A stretch of DNA of 64,000 bases, from assembly GCA_052387255.1 (NCBI GenBank), contig JBQTJI010000008.1, forward strand, positions 94,374 through 158,373. Reading direction: 5' to 3'. The notes beneath the pieces are model-generated. The model was not told the origin of the DNA. It saw nothing but the letters and a program-made list of their open reading frames with translations, and did not search any database. The stretch comes from JBBQXK01 sp052387255. GTDB lineage: Bacteria; Pseudomonadota; Alphaproteobacteria; Rhodobacterales; Rhodobacteraceae. The translations under genes were made by a program, and so were the position numbers. Within the stretch, counting starts at the first letter, position 1, and the number at the start of each line of letters is the position of its first letter. This document shows, piece after piece, positions 15,467-24,510 of the stretch.

Positions 15467-17169
15467 GCCGCCAGGTCCGCGTCGGTCAGCGCGTACAGCC
15501 CCGCCGCCCCTTCGCGCACCTGCGCCAGAAGCGCGGCATGTTCCGGCAACAGGCGCAGGATGGCCACCCCCGCCAGCGCGCGGCGCGCCGGGTCGGCCAT
15601 GGCCGAGCGCAGGTGGACATGACCCGACAACACACGGGCAAAGGCGCGCAGATAGGGCACGGCCCCGGCGAAGCGGTCGTTCATCCCGGTCGCGACCATC
15701 GCCTCGGTCGCCTCGCGCAGCGCCTCGGCGGCCTTCCACACCGGCGTGGCCAGATCGGGCATCGCGGCACGCGCCGCCTCGGCCCCGGCCTGCACCTCGT
15801 CGATCAGGCGGAACGCGGCCTCGCCGCCATCGGCCATCTTGCGGCCCACAAGGTCCATCGCCTGGATGCCGTTGGTGCCCTCGTAGATCGCCGTCACCCG
15901 CACGTCGCGCAGGTATTGCGCGGCACCTGTTTCCTCGATGAACCCCATGCCGCCATGCACCTGCACCCCCTGCGAGGCGATGTGGATGCCGGTGTCCGTC
16001 CCGAACGCCTTGGCGATCGGCGTCAGCAGCGCCGCCCGCGCGCGCCACTCGTCGCTGCCGGTCGCGCGGGCCATGTCGATGGCCACCGCGCACATCAGGG
16101 CGATGGCGCGGGCCGACGTCGTCTCGGCCTTCATCTCGGCCAGCATGCGGCGCACGTCGGCGTGTTCGGCGATGCTGCCGGTGCCGCCCGCAACCGGGGT
16201 GCGGCCCTGGCGGCGGTCCATCGCATAGGCGACTGCCGCCTGCGTCGCCGCCTCGGCCACCGCCACGCCCTGCATCGCCACGCCCAGCCGGGCGTTGTTC
16301 ATCATCGTGAACATCGCGGCCATTCCGCCATGCGGCTGCCCCACAAGCCAGCCCTGCGCACCGTCGTACTGCATCACGCAGGTCGGGCTGCCGTGCAGGC
16401 CCAGCTTGTGTTCCAGCGACACCACCTGCAGGCTGTTGCGGCGGCCGGGATTGCCCTGGGCATCGGGAATGAACTTCGGCACCATGAACAGGCTGATGCC
16501 GCCGGTTCCTGCCTTGCCGTCGGGCAGGCGCGCCAGCACCAGATGGCAGACGTTGGCGACAAAGTCGCTGTCGCCCCAAGTGATGTAGATCTTCTGCCCG
16601 GTGATGGCATAGCTGCCGTCGTCCAAGGGCTCGGCCCGCGTGCGCAGCGCGCCCACGTCGGTGCCGGCCTGCGGTTCGGTCAGGTTCATCGTGCCCGACC
16701 ATTCGCCCGAAATCAGCCGGGGCAGGTAGACGGCCTTGATGGCATCGCTGGCGTGGTGTTCCAGCGCCTCGATCTGCCCTTGCGTCAGCAGCGGGTTCAG
16801 TTGCAGCGCCATGCAGGCGGCCCCGATCATCTCGCCCACACAGGCGTTCACCGCCATCGGCAGGCCCATGCCGCCATGTGCCGGGTCCGCCGACACCGCC
16901 ACCCAGCCGCCCTCGGCCAGCGCGCGGTACCCCTCGGCAAAGCCGGGCGAGGTGCGCACGACGCCGTTTTCCAGCCGCGCCGGATGCTTGTCGCCCGCCC
17001 TTTGCAGGGGGGCCAGCACGGTTTCGCTCAGGCTGCCCGCCTCGGCCAGGACGGCTTCGACCGTGTCCATCGCGGCTTCGGCATAGCGGTCGGTGGCGGC
17101 GACGGCGGCATAGTTCAGCACATGGTCCAGCAAAAAGCGGAACTCGGCCAGGGGGGCGCGGTAGGGCAT
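15463..17169 (-). CDS. Acyl-CoA dehydrogenase, large (DmdC-like) type
   Basis: A 568-residue FAD enzyme, longer than the roughly 380-residue medium-chain type because of extra N- and C-terminal regions, as in DmdC and related dehydrogenases. Motifs include MNLTEPQAGTD for FAD/substrate binding and AIYEGTNGIQAMDLVGRK near the active site. The start MPYRAPLAEFRF was chosen over an open but unrelated upstream extension. DmdC acts on methylmercaptopropionyl-CoA in DMSP breakdown; a straight fatty acyl-CoA substrate is equally possible. Confidence 0.87.
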   Translation of the reverse strand: MPYRAPLAEFRFLLDHVLNYAAVAATDRYAEAAMDTVEAVLAEAGSLSETVLAPLQRAGDKHPARLENGVVRTSPGFAEGYRALAEGGWVAVSADPAHGGMGLPMAVNACVGEMIGAACMALQLNPLLTQGQIEALEHHASDAIKAVYLPRLISGEWSGTMNLTEPQAGTDVGALRTRAEPLDDGSYAITGQKIYITWGDSDFVANVCHLVLARLPDGKAGTGGISLFMVPKFIPDAQGNPGRRNSLQVVSLEHKLGLHGSPTCVMQYDGAQGWLVGQPHGGMAAMFTMMNNARLGVAMQGVAVAEAATQAAVAYAMDRRQGRTPVAGGTGSIAEHADVRRMLAEMKAETTSARAIALMCAVAIDMARATGSDEWRARAALLTPIAKAFGTDTGIHIASQGVQVHGGMGFIEETGAAQYLRDVRVTAIYEGTNGIQAMDLVGRKMADGGEAAFRLIDEVQAGAEAARAAMPDLATPVWKAAEALREATEAMVATGMNDRFAGAVPYLRAFARVLSGHVHLRSAMADPARRALAGVAILRLLPEHAALLAQVREGAAGLYALTDADLAA

Positions 17170-17287
17170 CGGTCTCTCCGGCTTGGACAAGCGACGGCGG
17201 TGCGGGTATTGGAACGCAGATTGCGCCCCGCGCCCGCGCGCCTTCAAGCAATACGCTGCGTCACAGGGGGGCGCGTCAAGAGGCCCG

Positions 17288-18235
17288 ATGACCGACACGC
17301 TGGGTACAATGCCGCAGGACCTGCACCGGGCCGCCGATCTCTTGCGGCGCGGGCTGCTGGTCGCCTTCCCGACCGAGACGGTCTATGGTCTGGGCGGCGA
17401 TGCCGCCAGCGACGCCGCCGTGGCCGCGATCTATGCCGCCAAGGGGCGACCGTCGTTCAATCCCCTGATCGTGCATGTCGCCGATGCCGCAGCCGCCCAC
17501 CGCCTGGCAGTCTTCGCCCCGGTGGCCGCGACCCTGGCCGCCGCCTTCTGGCCTGGGCCCCTGACGCTGGTCCTGCCCCTGCGACACGGACACGGCCTGT
17601 CGGCCCGCGTGACCGCCGGATTGCCCAAGGTGGCGCTGCGCGTGCCCGCGCATCCCGTGGCGCAAGGGTTGCTGCACGCCTTCGGCGGCCCGCTGGCCGC
17701 ACCTTCGGCCAACCCCTCGGGCCGGGTGTCGCCGACACGGGCGGCGCATGTGCTGGACGGTTTGGCGGGCCGCATCGCCGCCGTGGTCGATGGCGGTCCC
17801 TGCGCGGTGGGGGTCGAATCGACCATCCTCGGCCTGGACGACGCGGGTCTCGTCCACCTGCTGCGGCCCGGCGGGCTGGCCGTCGAAGAGGTCGAGGCGG
17901 TGACGGGCACCCCCGTCTCCACCATGGCCGACCCCGCGCGCCCCCTCGCCCCCGGCCAGCTTGCCTCGCACTATGCGCCCGCCGCCGCCTTGCGCCTGAA
18001 CGCCAGCGGCCCCGAACCGGGCGAGGTCTGGATCGGCTTCGGCACCGGGGGCGCGCTGGACCTGTCGCCGTCGCGCGACCTGGCCCAGGCGGCGGCGGCG
18101 CTGTTCCATGCCCTGCGCCAGGCCGACCGGATCGCCGGCCCCGGCGGGCGCATCGCCGTGGCCCCGGTGCCCGACACCGGCCTTGGCCGCGCCATCAACG
18201 ACCGCCTGCGCCGCGCAGCCGCGCCGCGAGAATAG
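17288..18235 (+). CDS. L-threonylcarbamoyladenylate synthase (Sua5 type)
   Basis: A 315-residue enzyme that makes threonylcarbamoyl-AMP for the universal t6A37 tRNA modification. The YrdC core carries FPTETVYGLGGDA, KGRPSFNPLIVHV and the STILGLD/SANPSG segments. The C-terminal part after about residue 210 is the Sua5 extension (LAPGQLASHYAP linker, then a Rossmann-like domain). Start at MTDTLG; a second ATG 7 codons later is possible. Divergent from the acyl-CoA dehydrogenase. Confidence 0.92.
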   Translation: MTDTLGTMPQDLHRAADLLRRGLLVAFPTETVYGLGGDAASDAAVAAIYAAKGRPSFNPLIVHVADAAAAHRLAVFAPVAATLAAAFWPGPLTLVLPLRHGHGLSARVTAGLPKVALRVPAHPVAQGLLHAFGGPLAAPSANPSGRVSPTRAAHVLDGLAGRIAAVVDGGPCAVGVESTILGLDDAGLVHLLRPGGLAVEEVEAVTGTPVSTMADPARPLAPGQLASHYAPAAALRLNASGPEPGEVWIGFGTGGALDLSPSRDLAQAAAALFHALRQADRIAGPGGRIAVAPVPDTGLGRAINDRLRRAAAPRE

Positions 18236-18597
18236 GGCAAGTCGCGTTCATCCGGGTTCATCACATGACCGGTCGCCCCGGCGAAGGCCGGGGCCCCGAC
18301 GGTCGACGCGCAAGGGATCGAGGTCACGGCATTCGCCGGGACGACTGGTCCAGGTGGTGTCGGCGTGCATCCGGTTGGTCCAGACGAGCCCTAGGCATTC
18401 ACCTTCGCAAGCAGAGAGGCGCGGGGACATGACGGTCGGGCCGGGGTTCGCGAACCAGTCGGCAACTGCGTTTTCCACCGGCACCGACGCGCTGCAACCC
18501 GACGCCGCCGATCCTGCGCAGCGCGTCCAATCTTCTGCAGTCATTCCGACAGATACCCAACGGTTGAAGGCCGCATGAAGACTGCCTAGAAGCCTGC
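18236..18597. other. Intergenic region with REP-like element copy 1 (18256-18356)
   Basis: No gene is supported. Bases 18256-18356 match 41995-42096 over about 100 bp in the same orientation. Shared segments include ATGACCGG, CGCCCCGGC, AAGGCCGGGGCCCCGA and GCGCAAGGGATCG. Its left hairpin is CCCCGGCGAAGGCCGGGG. The right half is more decayed than in the 42-kb copy. The rest of the region shows nothing I can name. Confidence 0.6.
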
Positions 18598-19758
18598 ATG
18601 TTCGCAGAAGATGCCCGTCGAATCCGCGCGCTCATCCAGAAGGACACCGCATTCAGCGGTGTGGCTTCGTCGGACCTCGATGCGGCCGACCAGCGTCTTG
18701 CCCGCGCTGAAACGCCCGACGACTTCAGACTGGAGGCGATGCGGACCCTGGCGCTGGCTGGAAACGGTCACAGCCGCGCCATCGCGAATGCGGCGGTCAA
18801 CACCTGGGCGCTGCGTCTTGTGTGGCTGGCCGACGGGCCCTGTGTCGTCGAGGGGCCGCATGCGGGCGCGCGGGTGGTTGCGGTGAACGGCATGTCCGTC
18901 GCGCAGATTTTCGGGAACCTGCGGCCCTATCTTGCGGGCACGACCCAAAGGGCGCGGGCACTGGCCGGGTTCATGCTGGCCTGGGCGCCAGCCCTGTCGA
19001 TGGCAACGGGGGTGAAGGGTGACGCGGTCTACAGCCTGACAGACATCGCGGGAAGTACGTTTGATCTGACCGCATCCGATTCGGTGCAGGCACAGTCGCT
19101 GTATCCCCTGCGGGACAGAGGGGTGGCCGATCTTCTCATCGCGCGCGCCGGGATCGCCAGTCTGGACGAGGCACGGCGCGGCATTTTCCGTCGGCAGCTT
19201 CCGGGCCGGGTGGCCTATGTCCGCATCGCCGATCTAGGTGCCGGTCCACCCGATACCCTGGCCGCAAAGCTTGCGGCGATCTCCAGCCAGATCCGCGGTA
19301 TCCGTCGCCTCGTCATCGATCTGCGCGGCAATCCGGGCGGAGACTTCTTCGGCGCTGCCGCCTTCGCACGTGGTCTTCCGGTCGTCGCGCCCGGTGCGGC
19401 ACTCGCCGTATTGGTCGACAAGTTCACATTCTCGGCGGCACTGGTGACCGCAGCACTCCTGAAGTTTCATGCGCGCGGGCGACTTGTCGGCGAAGAGATG
19501 GGGGACGCGGCAGCGTTTCACGCCGAGGGCGGCACCGAGGTGCTGCCGCGATCGGGCCTGTCGATCCGCTATTCGGACGGCTGGCACGACTGGGATACCG
19601 GCAATGCTCACCCCGTTCTGACACCCCCGGAAATCGCGCGCGAGATGGTTGCTGCAGGATCGCTGATACCAGAGATCGCCGCCCAACCGACGGGCGCGGA
19701 TTTCCTGGCCGGTCGCGACGTCGCACTCGACGCAGCGCTTGCGCTCGTCCGGGGGTAG
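18598..19758 (+). CDS. S41-like (tail-specific protease family) protein, possibly truncated
   Basis: A 386-residue protein. The C-terminal half shows the TSPc pattern VIDLRGNPGGD (about 241-251) and DKFTFSAALVTAAL, whose Ser would be the nucleophile. The Lys normally found some 25 residues later is not obvious: the segment reads GEEMGDAAAFHAEG. Activity is therefore uncertain. There is no signal peptide and no good ribosome site before the ATG, so the 5' end may be lost. Base composition is visibly less GC-rich than the neighbours, and a REP element lies upstream; both fit transfer or relaxed selection. Confidence 0.65.
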   Translation: MFAEDARRIRALIQKDTAFSGVASSDLDAADQRLARAETPDDFRLEAMRTLALAGNGHSRAIANAAVNTWALRLVWLADGPCVVEGPHAGARVVAVNGMSVAQIFGNLRPYLAGTTQRARALAGFMLAWAPALSMATGVKGDAVYSLTDIAGSTFDLTASDSVQAQSLYPLRDRGVADLLIARAGIASLDEARRGIFRRQLPGRVAYVRIADLGAGPPDTLAAKLAAISSQIRGIRRLVIDLRGNPGGDFFGAAAFARGLPVVAPGAALAVLVDKFTFSAALVTAALLKFHARGRLVGEEMGDAAAFHAEGGTEVLPRSGLSIRYSDGWHDWDTGNAHPVLTPPEIAREMVAAGSLIPEIAAQPTGADFLAGRDVALDAALALVRG

Positions 19759-20059
19759 GGTCGACATCCCCATCGGGAATGGTGCTTGCGGCCCAAAGCC
19801 GACCTTCTTGCGCCCAGAAAATATGACCTTCCTCTCGCGATCCGTGATGCCGGGGTCGCGCCGCCTGACGGCACGAAGCACTAGGGCCCGAGCAGACCGG
19901 ATTTCGGTCAGCAAGGCCTCGGACTGGGCAATTGTCGCATGAGTGAGCATTTTCCCCGTGATAATGGCCCGACTTCCGCTACAAGGCCGCGCAGCGCCAA
20001 ACCTGCGCCTGCCACCAACAATCTGCCGCGAACGCGGTCAAACGGACGAGGGAAACATC
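19759..20059. other. Intergenic region upstream of mscL
   Basis: About 300 bp with no supported gene. Open frames here are antisense or lack ribosome sites. The mscL promoter should lie here, but I cannot point to a convincing -35/-10 pair. Confidence 0.4.
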
Positions 20060-20491
20060 ATGCTGAACGAATTCAAGGCCTTCATCGCCAGGGGCAACGT
20101 CGTTGACCTGGCCGTCGGGATCATCATCGGGGCCGCCTTCACCGCCATCGTCAACTCGCTGGTGGGCGACCTCATCAACCCGATCATCGGGCTGGTCCTG
20201 GGCAACGTCGACTTCTCGAACCTGTTCATCAACCTCGGCGAAGGCGACTTCGCCTCGCTTGCCGCCGCGAAAGAGGCCGGTGCCCCGGTCTTTGCCTATG
20301 GCGCGTTCATCACCGCCTGCATCAACTTCCTGATCATCGCCTGGGTCGTGTTCCTGCTGGTCAAGGGCGTGAACAAGCTGAAGGATTCGATGGCCAGGAA
20401 AGAGGCCGAGGCCGCCGCCGCCGCGCCCGCCGGGCCGACCGAGGTGGACCTGCTCAAGGAAATCCGCGACGCGCTCAAGGCGCGCGGCTGA
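20060..20491 (+). CDS. mscL: Large-conductance mechanosensitive channel
   Basis: A 143-residue inner-membrane channel that opens on hypo-osmotic shock. MLNEFKAFIARGNVVDLAVGIIIGAAFTAIVNSLV gives the amphipathic N-terminal helix and first membrane helix. The second helix is near residues 77-100 and the C-terminal bundle EVDLLKEIRDALKAR closes the protein. Start at the ATG after GAGGGAAACATC. The frame is open upstream but without homology. Confidence 0.95.
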   Translation: MLNEFKAFIARGNVVDLAVGIIIGAAFTAIVNSLVGDLINPIIGLVLGNVDFSNLFINLGEGDFASLAAAKEAGAPVFAYGAFITACINFLIIAWVVFLLVKGVNKLKDSMARKEAEAAAAAPAGPTEVDLLKEIRDALKARG

Positions 20492-20501
20492 TCGCAACGG
20501 C

Positions 20502-20523
20502 GGGCGGGGGCCTGGCCCCGCCC
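20502..20523. terminator. GC hairpin between convergent mscL and 20534 gene
   Basis: Arms GGGCGGGG (20502-20509) and CCCCGCCC (20516-20523) with a 6-nt loop lie between two convergent genes. There is no T-run, so it may be a weak or bidirectional terminator. Confidence 0.5.
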
Positions 20524-20533
20524 TGCCCTCCGC

Positions 20534-21553
20534 TCAGTCGAACGTCCCGGTCACCCGCCCGAACAGCATGAACGCGCGCGCCGTCCGTGTCTCGGTCAGG
20601 TCCGCCAGTTCGGCATCGGTCGCGTTGCGGGCAAACTCCTGCAACGCATGGTCGAAGGTGCGCAGGAAATGGTGGCCCGCATCGCGGAACACCGGATCCT
20701 CGCGCATCCGCGCCGTGGTCAGCGCCAGGGACGAGCGGTCGCGGATGCCGCCCAGCGCGGCAATCGCCCGCCCGCGCTCGCCCGCCGCGAACCGCCGCCA
20801 GACCTCGGGGCGGGCGCGGTCGGGCTTGAGGTCGTCCATGTAGATGCCTTCCTGGCTCAGCAGGGTCAGCACGTCCTGCGCCGCGCGGATCAGCTTGGAC
20901 GCGCGCCGGTCCTCCAGCGCCAGCCGCAGGGCGCGGAACCCCGCCTTGTCCTCGGCATTCTCGGGGAAATGCAGGGCGCGCACGAAATCGGCCACCGACA
21001 GGGGTTCCCGCAGGTCCTCGGCCGGGGTGCCCAGGGCCAGCGTGGGCTGTTCGGACGCAACCATCACCGGCAGCGCCAGCGCCGCCTTGCGGTCGGCCGA
21101 GGGCACCGACAGGCCGGTGTCGCGGCGCGAGGTGAACATGGCCAGCTGCGCCTCGGTCTGGCGCTGCGCCGCCGCAATCTCGTCCAGCCGCTTGTCCACC
21201 GCACTGCGGGTGGCCGCCAGCGCCCCGGTCTGCTGCGCCAGCACATAGGCGTGGCGCATCGCGTCCACCGCCACCTGCAGCCGCGCCGCCTCGTCCCGCA
21301 AGCTGCGGACCGACCGGGCGCTGGTCACCGCGATCCACAACAGCGCCAACGGCATGAACACGACCAGCAGCGTCAGCGCCAGCCCGACCGGCCCCCCGGC
21401 CAGGCCCGGTGGCGACAGCGCCAGCGCCAGGCCCACGCCCCCTACCCACAGCACTGACAGCACGCCTGCCGCGATCTCGGTCGCGGGGCGCGGCGCGTCC
21501 GACTTGGCGGCATAGACGCCCAGGTCCAGCGGCTTGTCCTTCGTCTCGGTCAT
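20534..21553 (-). CDS. Membrane protein of unknown function with coiled coil
   Basis: A 339-residue protein: two membrane segments (about 28-48 and 56-77), then a helical, probably coiled-coil stretch (about 80-150, Ala/Gln/Arg rich), then a soluble C-terminal domain ending GRVTGTFD. No enzymatic motif is visible. The layout suggests an inner-membrane anchored cytoplasmic protein. It lies 34 bp after greA on the same strand and may be co-transcribed. I do not recognise the family. Confidence 0.75.
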   Translation of the reverse strand: MTETKDKPLDLGVYAAKSDAPRPATEIAAGVLSVLWVGGVGLALALSPPGLAGGPVGLALTLLVVFMPLALLWIAVTSARSVRSLRDEAARLQVAVDAMRHAYVLAQQTGALAATRSAVDKRLDEIAAAQRQTEAQLAMFTSRRDTGLSVPSADRKAALALPVMVASEQPTLALGTPAEDLREPLSVADFVRALHFPENAEDKAGFRALRLALEDRRASKLIRAAQDVLTLLSQEGIYMDDLKPDRARPEVWRRFAAGERGRAIAALGGIRDRSSLALTTARMREDPVFRDAGHHFLRTFDHALQEFARNATDAELADLTETRTARAFMLFGRVTGTFD

Positions 21554-21587
21554 GTCACCTTGCCCAACGGGCCCGACCGTGCCCCGG

Positions 21588-22058
21588 TCAGACGTAACGG
21601 ATCGACACCACTTCGTAGGACCGCGTGCCCCCCGGCGTGCGCACCTCGACAGAATCGCCTTCGTCCTTGCCGATCAGGGCGCGGGCCAGGGGCGAGCGGA
21701 TGTTCAGCAGGCCCGCCTCGATGTTGGCCTCGGTTTCGCCCACGATCTGATAGGTCTTCTCCTCGCCCGAATCCTCGTCCGACAGCCGCACCGTCGCGCC
21801 GAACTTGATCGCGCCCGACAGTTTGGTCGGGTCGATCACCTCGGCCTTGGACAGCACCGCCTCAAGCTCCTTGATCCGGCCCTCGATGAAGCTCTGCTTC
21901 TCGCGCGCGGCGTGGTACTCGGCGTTCTCCGACAGGTCGCCGTGCTCGCGCGCCTCGGCAATTGCGCGGATCACGGCCGGCCGCTCGACCGACTTCAGCA
22001 CCTTCAATTCGTCGTCCAGCGCGGTGAACCCGCCGCGCGTCATCGGGATCTTGTCCAT
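21588..22058 (-). CDS. greA: Transcription elongation factor GreA
   Basis: A 156-residue protein that stimulates transcript cleavage by backtracked RNA polymerase. The N-terminal coiled coil carries the acidic tip (LSENAEYHAAREKQSFIEGRI), and the C-terminal domain has TYQIVGETEAN and SPLARALIGK. The start is MDKIPMTRGG; the open extension upstream has no family residues. Divergent from ETF-QO across about 236 bp with no other gene. Confidence 0.95.
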   Translation of the reverse strand: MDKIPMTRGGFTALDDELKVLKSVERPAVIRAIAEAREHGDLSENAEYHAAREKQSFIEGRIKELEAVLSKAEVIDPTKLSGAIKFGATVRLSDEDSGEEKTYQIVGETEANIEAGLLNIRSPLARALIGKDEGDSVEVRTPGGTRSYEVVSIRYV

Positions 22059-22294
22059 CGTCGTCCGCCTGTGGCCCGGAAAAGGCAAAGGTCACGGGTT
22101 CCCCGACCCATGACCTGCCTTGCGTCCTGTCACATGACCCCGCCCGGACCGCAATTGCAAGGGGTCGCGGCCTGTGCGGGCGGGCATCTGCCGCGATGGC
22201 CGCGCGCGCAGGACGTGGTGTCGCAATTGACGAAAGGATGCCCATGGGGCACATCCGGGCGTCAGACCGACCCAAGCGAAGGCAGGACAGGCGC

Positions 22295-23944
22295 ATGACC
22301 CAGGCGACCGACCGGGAAGAGATGGAATATGACGTGGTCATCGTCGGCGCCGGGCCGTCGGGCCTGTCCGCCGCCATCCGGCTCAAGCAACTGGACCCCG
22401 AACGCAACGTCGTGGTGATCGAGAAGGGGTCAGAGGTCGGCGCGCACATCCTGTCGGGCGCGGTGCTGGACCCTTCGGGTCTCGACGCCCTGATTCCCGA
22501 CTGGCGCGACCGCGGGGCACCCGTCAAGGTGCCGGTCACCCACGACAATTTCTACATGCTGGGGCCGGCCGGGCAGATCCGCATCCCCAACTGGCCGATG
22601 CCGCCCCTGATGAACAACCACGGCAACTACATCGTCTCGATGGCCAACGTCTGCCGCTGGCTGGCCGAACAGGCCGAGGATCTGGGGGTCGAGATTTTCC
22701 CCGGCATGGCCGCGTCCTCGCTGGTCTATGGCGACGATGGCCGGGTGCGCGGCGTGGTGGCGGGCGAGTTCGGGTTCAACGCCGACGGCACGCCGGGGCC
22801 GAACTACGAACCGGGGCTGGCCCTGATCGGGAAATATGTCTTCCTGGGCGAGGGCGTGCGCGGGTCGCTGTCGAAAGAGGTGATGGCGAAGTTCGACCTG
22901 TCGGCGGGCAAGGACCCGCAGAAATTCGGCCTGGGGATGAAGGAAATCTGGGAAATCGACCCTGCCAAGCACCGCGAGGGCACCGTCACCCACACCATGG
23001 GCTGGCCTCTGGGCAAGAACGCGGGCGGCGGCAGCTTCATCTACCACCTCGAGAACAATCAGGTCTATGTGGGCTTCGTGGTACATCTGAACTACGCGAA
23101 CCCGCACCTCTACCCCTACATGGAATTCCAGCGCTTCAAGCACCACCCGATGGTCGCCGACCTGCTCAAGGGCGGCAAGCGCGTGGCCTACGGGGCGCGG
23201 GCGATCAGCGAGGGCGGCTGGCAGTCGATCCCCAAGATGGTCGCCCCGGGTGTGGCGCTCTTGGGCTGCAGCGCGGGTCTGGTGAACGTCCCCCGCATCA
23301 AGGGCAACCACAACGCCATGCTGTCGGGCATCGCGGCGGCCGAGGCGGCCCATGCCGCCATCGCTGCCGGGCGCGAGGGCGACGAACTGACCGCCTATGA
23401 AACCTCGGTGCGCGACGGGGCCATCGGCAAGGATTTGAAGAAGGTCCGCAACGTCAAACCCCTGTGGTCGCGCTATGGCCTGGTCGCTTCGCTGGTCGGC
23501 GGGGGCTTCGACATGTGGACCAACACGCTGGGTTTCTCGCTGTTCGGCACGCTGAAACACGGCAAGTCCGATGCCGAGGCCACCGGCAAGGCCGCCGACC
23601 ACCAACCCATCGACTATCCCAAACCCGATGGCGTGCTGTCCTTCGACCGGCTGACCAATGTCTCCTACAGCTTTACCAACCACGACGAGGACCAGCCCGC
23701 GCACTTGAAACTGCGTGACCCCTCGATCCCCATCGCCATCAACCTGCCCCAATACGCCGAACCGGCGCAGAGGTACTGCCCGGCAGGCGTCTACGAGGTG
23801 ATCGGCGAGGGTTCGGCGGCGCGGTTCCAGATCAACTTCCAGAACTGCGTCCACTGCAAGACCTGCGACATCAAGGACCCCAGCCAGAACATCAACTGGA
23901 CCACGCCCATGGGCGGGGGCGGGCCGAACTATCCCAACATGTGA
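22295..23944 (+). CDS. Electron transfer flavoprotein-ubiquinone oxidoreductase
   Basis: A 549-residue membrane-associated FAD/4Fe-4S enzyme that passes electrons from ETF, and so from acyl-CoA dehydrogenases, to ubiquinone. The FAD motif GAGPSG is at 18-23. The C-terminal ferredoxin-like part supplies cluster ligands C495, C518, C521 and C524 (NCVHCKTCDIKDP). Upstream in-frame ATGs exist near 22238; 22295 was chosen for its ribosome site (AGGACAGG) and homology start. It overlaps the next gene by 1 bp. Confidence 0.95.
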   Translation: MTQATDREEMEYDVVIVGAGPSGLSAAIRLKQLDPERNVVVIEKGSEVGAHILSGAVLDPSGLDALIPDWRDRGAPVKVPVTHDNFYMLGPAGQIRIPNWPMPPLMNNHGNYIVSMANVCRWLAEQAEDLGVEIFPGMAASSLVYGDDGRVRGVVAGEFGFNADGTPGPNYEPGLALIGKYVFLGEGVRGSLSKEVMAKFDLSAGKDPQKFGLGMKEIWEIDPAKHREGTVTHTMGWPLGKNAGGGSFIYHLENNQVYVGFVVHLNYANPHLYPYMEFQRFKHHPMVADLLKGGKRVAYGARAISEGGWQSIPKMVAPGVALLGCSAGLVNVPRIKGNHNAMLSGIAAAEAAHAAIAAGREGDELTAYETSVRDGAIGKDLKKVRNVKPLWSRYGLVASLVGGGFDMWTNTLGFSLFGTLKHGKSDAEATGKAADHQPIDYPKPDGVLSFDRLTNVSYSFTNHDEDQPAHLKLRDPSIPIAINLPQYAEPAQRYCPAGVYEVIGEGSAARFQINFQNCVHCKTCDIKDPSQNINWTTPMGGGGPNYPNM

Positions 23945-24402
23945 TGGACCTGCGGGCGGACATCCTGGCCCTTCTGACCGACATGGGCGGACGCAGGCCC
24001 GATGACGCGGAACAGGCCGACATCATCGGGCGGTTCGGCATGGACGGTGACGACATCACCGAATTTCTGGATGCCTATTCCAGGCGGTTCAACGTCCGCC
24101 TCGACGGGCTGCTGTGGTACTTTCACCACTTCGACGAGCCGCCCCTGTCGCGGCGGGTGTATGCCGTGGGGCCGGACGGGCATGACCTTCCGCTGATGCC
24201 GATCACGGTGGACATGCTGGTGGAAGGTGTCGAGACCGGCAAGTGGCCTTTGACCTATCCTGAACACCGCGAGCAGAACCGATGGTGGTCAACCCAGTGG
24301 GCTTTATTGGCTATGGTGTTCGCGGTCGCTATCCTGTTGGGCGCGGCTGTCGTGTTTTTTGGGTGCGCGGGACCGTGTGGGGGAAGCTTGGTGCTGCCTT
24401 GA
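23944..24402 (+). CDS. DUF1493-like (acyl-carrier-protein-like) membrane-anchored protein
   Basis: A 152-residue protein with IIGRFGMDGDDITEFLDAYSRRFNV and PITVDMLVEGVETGKWP, matching my recollection of DUF1493, a small helical fold related to acyl carrier proteins. The Ser that would carry phosphopantetheine is not present in the GDD position. A C-terminal membrane helix (about 116-140) is unusual. The ATG overlaps the ETF-QO stop (TGATG). Function unknown; the coupling to ETF-QO may be coincidental. Confidence 0.65.
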   Translation: MDLRADILALLTDMGGRRPDDAEQADIIGRFGMDGDDITEFLDAYSRRFNVRLDGLLWYFHHFDEPPLSRRVYAVGPDGHDLPLMPITVDMLVEGVETGKWPLTYPEHREQNRWWSTQWALLAMVFAVAILLGAAVVFFGCAGPCGGSLVLP

Positions 24403-24510
24403 TGCTCCTTGTCGTGACATTCGCGCGAGCGATTGCCACGTTCGGGGGACCGTGATTGCCAGCGGCGGGGCGCAGGACTAGATTCCTGCAATCTGTCCCC
24501 GGAGTGCCCC

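Noticed and set aside
15025..18432. A 1135-codon open frame antisense to the acyl-CoA dehydrogenase.
   Set aside because: It consists of low-complexity Arg/His/Gly-rich sequence and spans several real genes on both strands; it is a by-product of GC bias.
19234..19950. A 238-codon frame antisense to the S41-like gene.
   Set aside because: No ribosome site and no recognisable domain; the plus-strand frame carries VIDLRGNPGGD.
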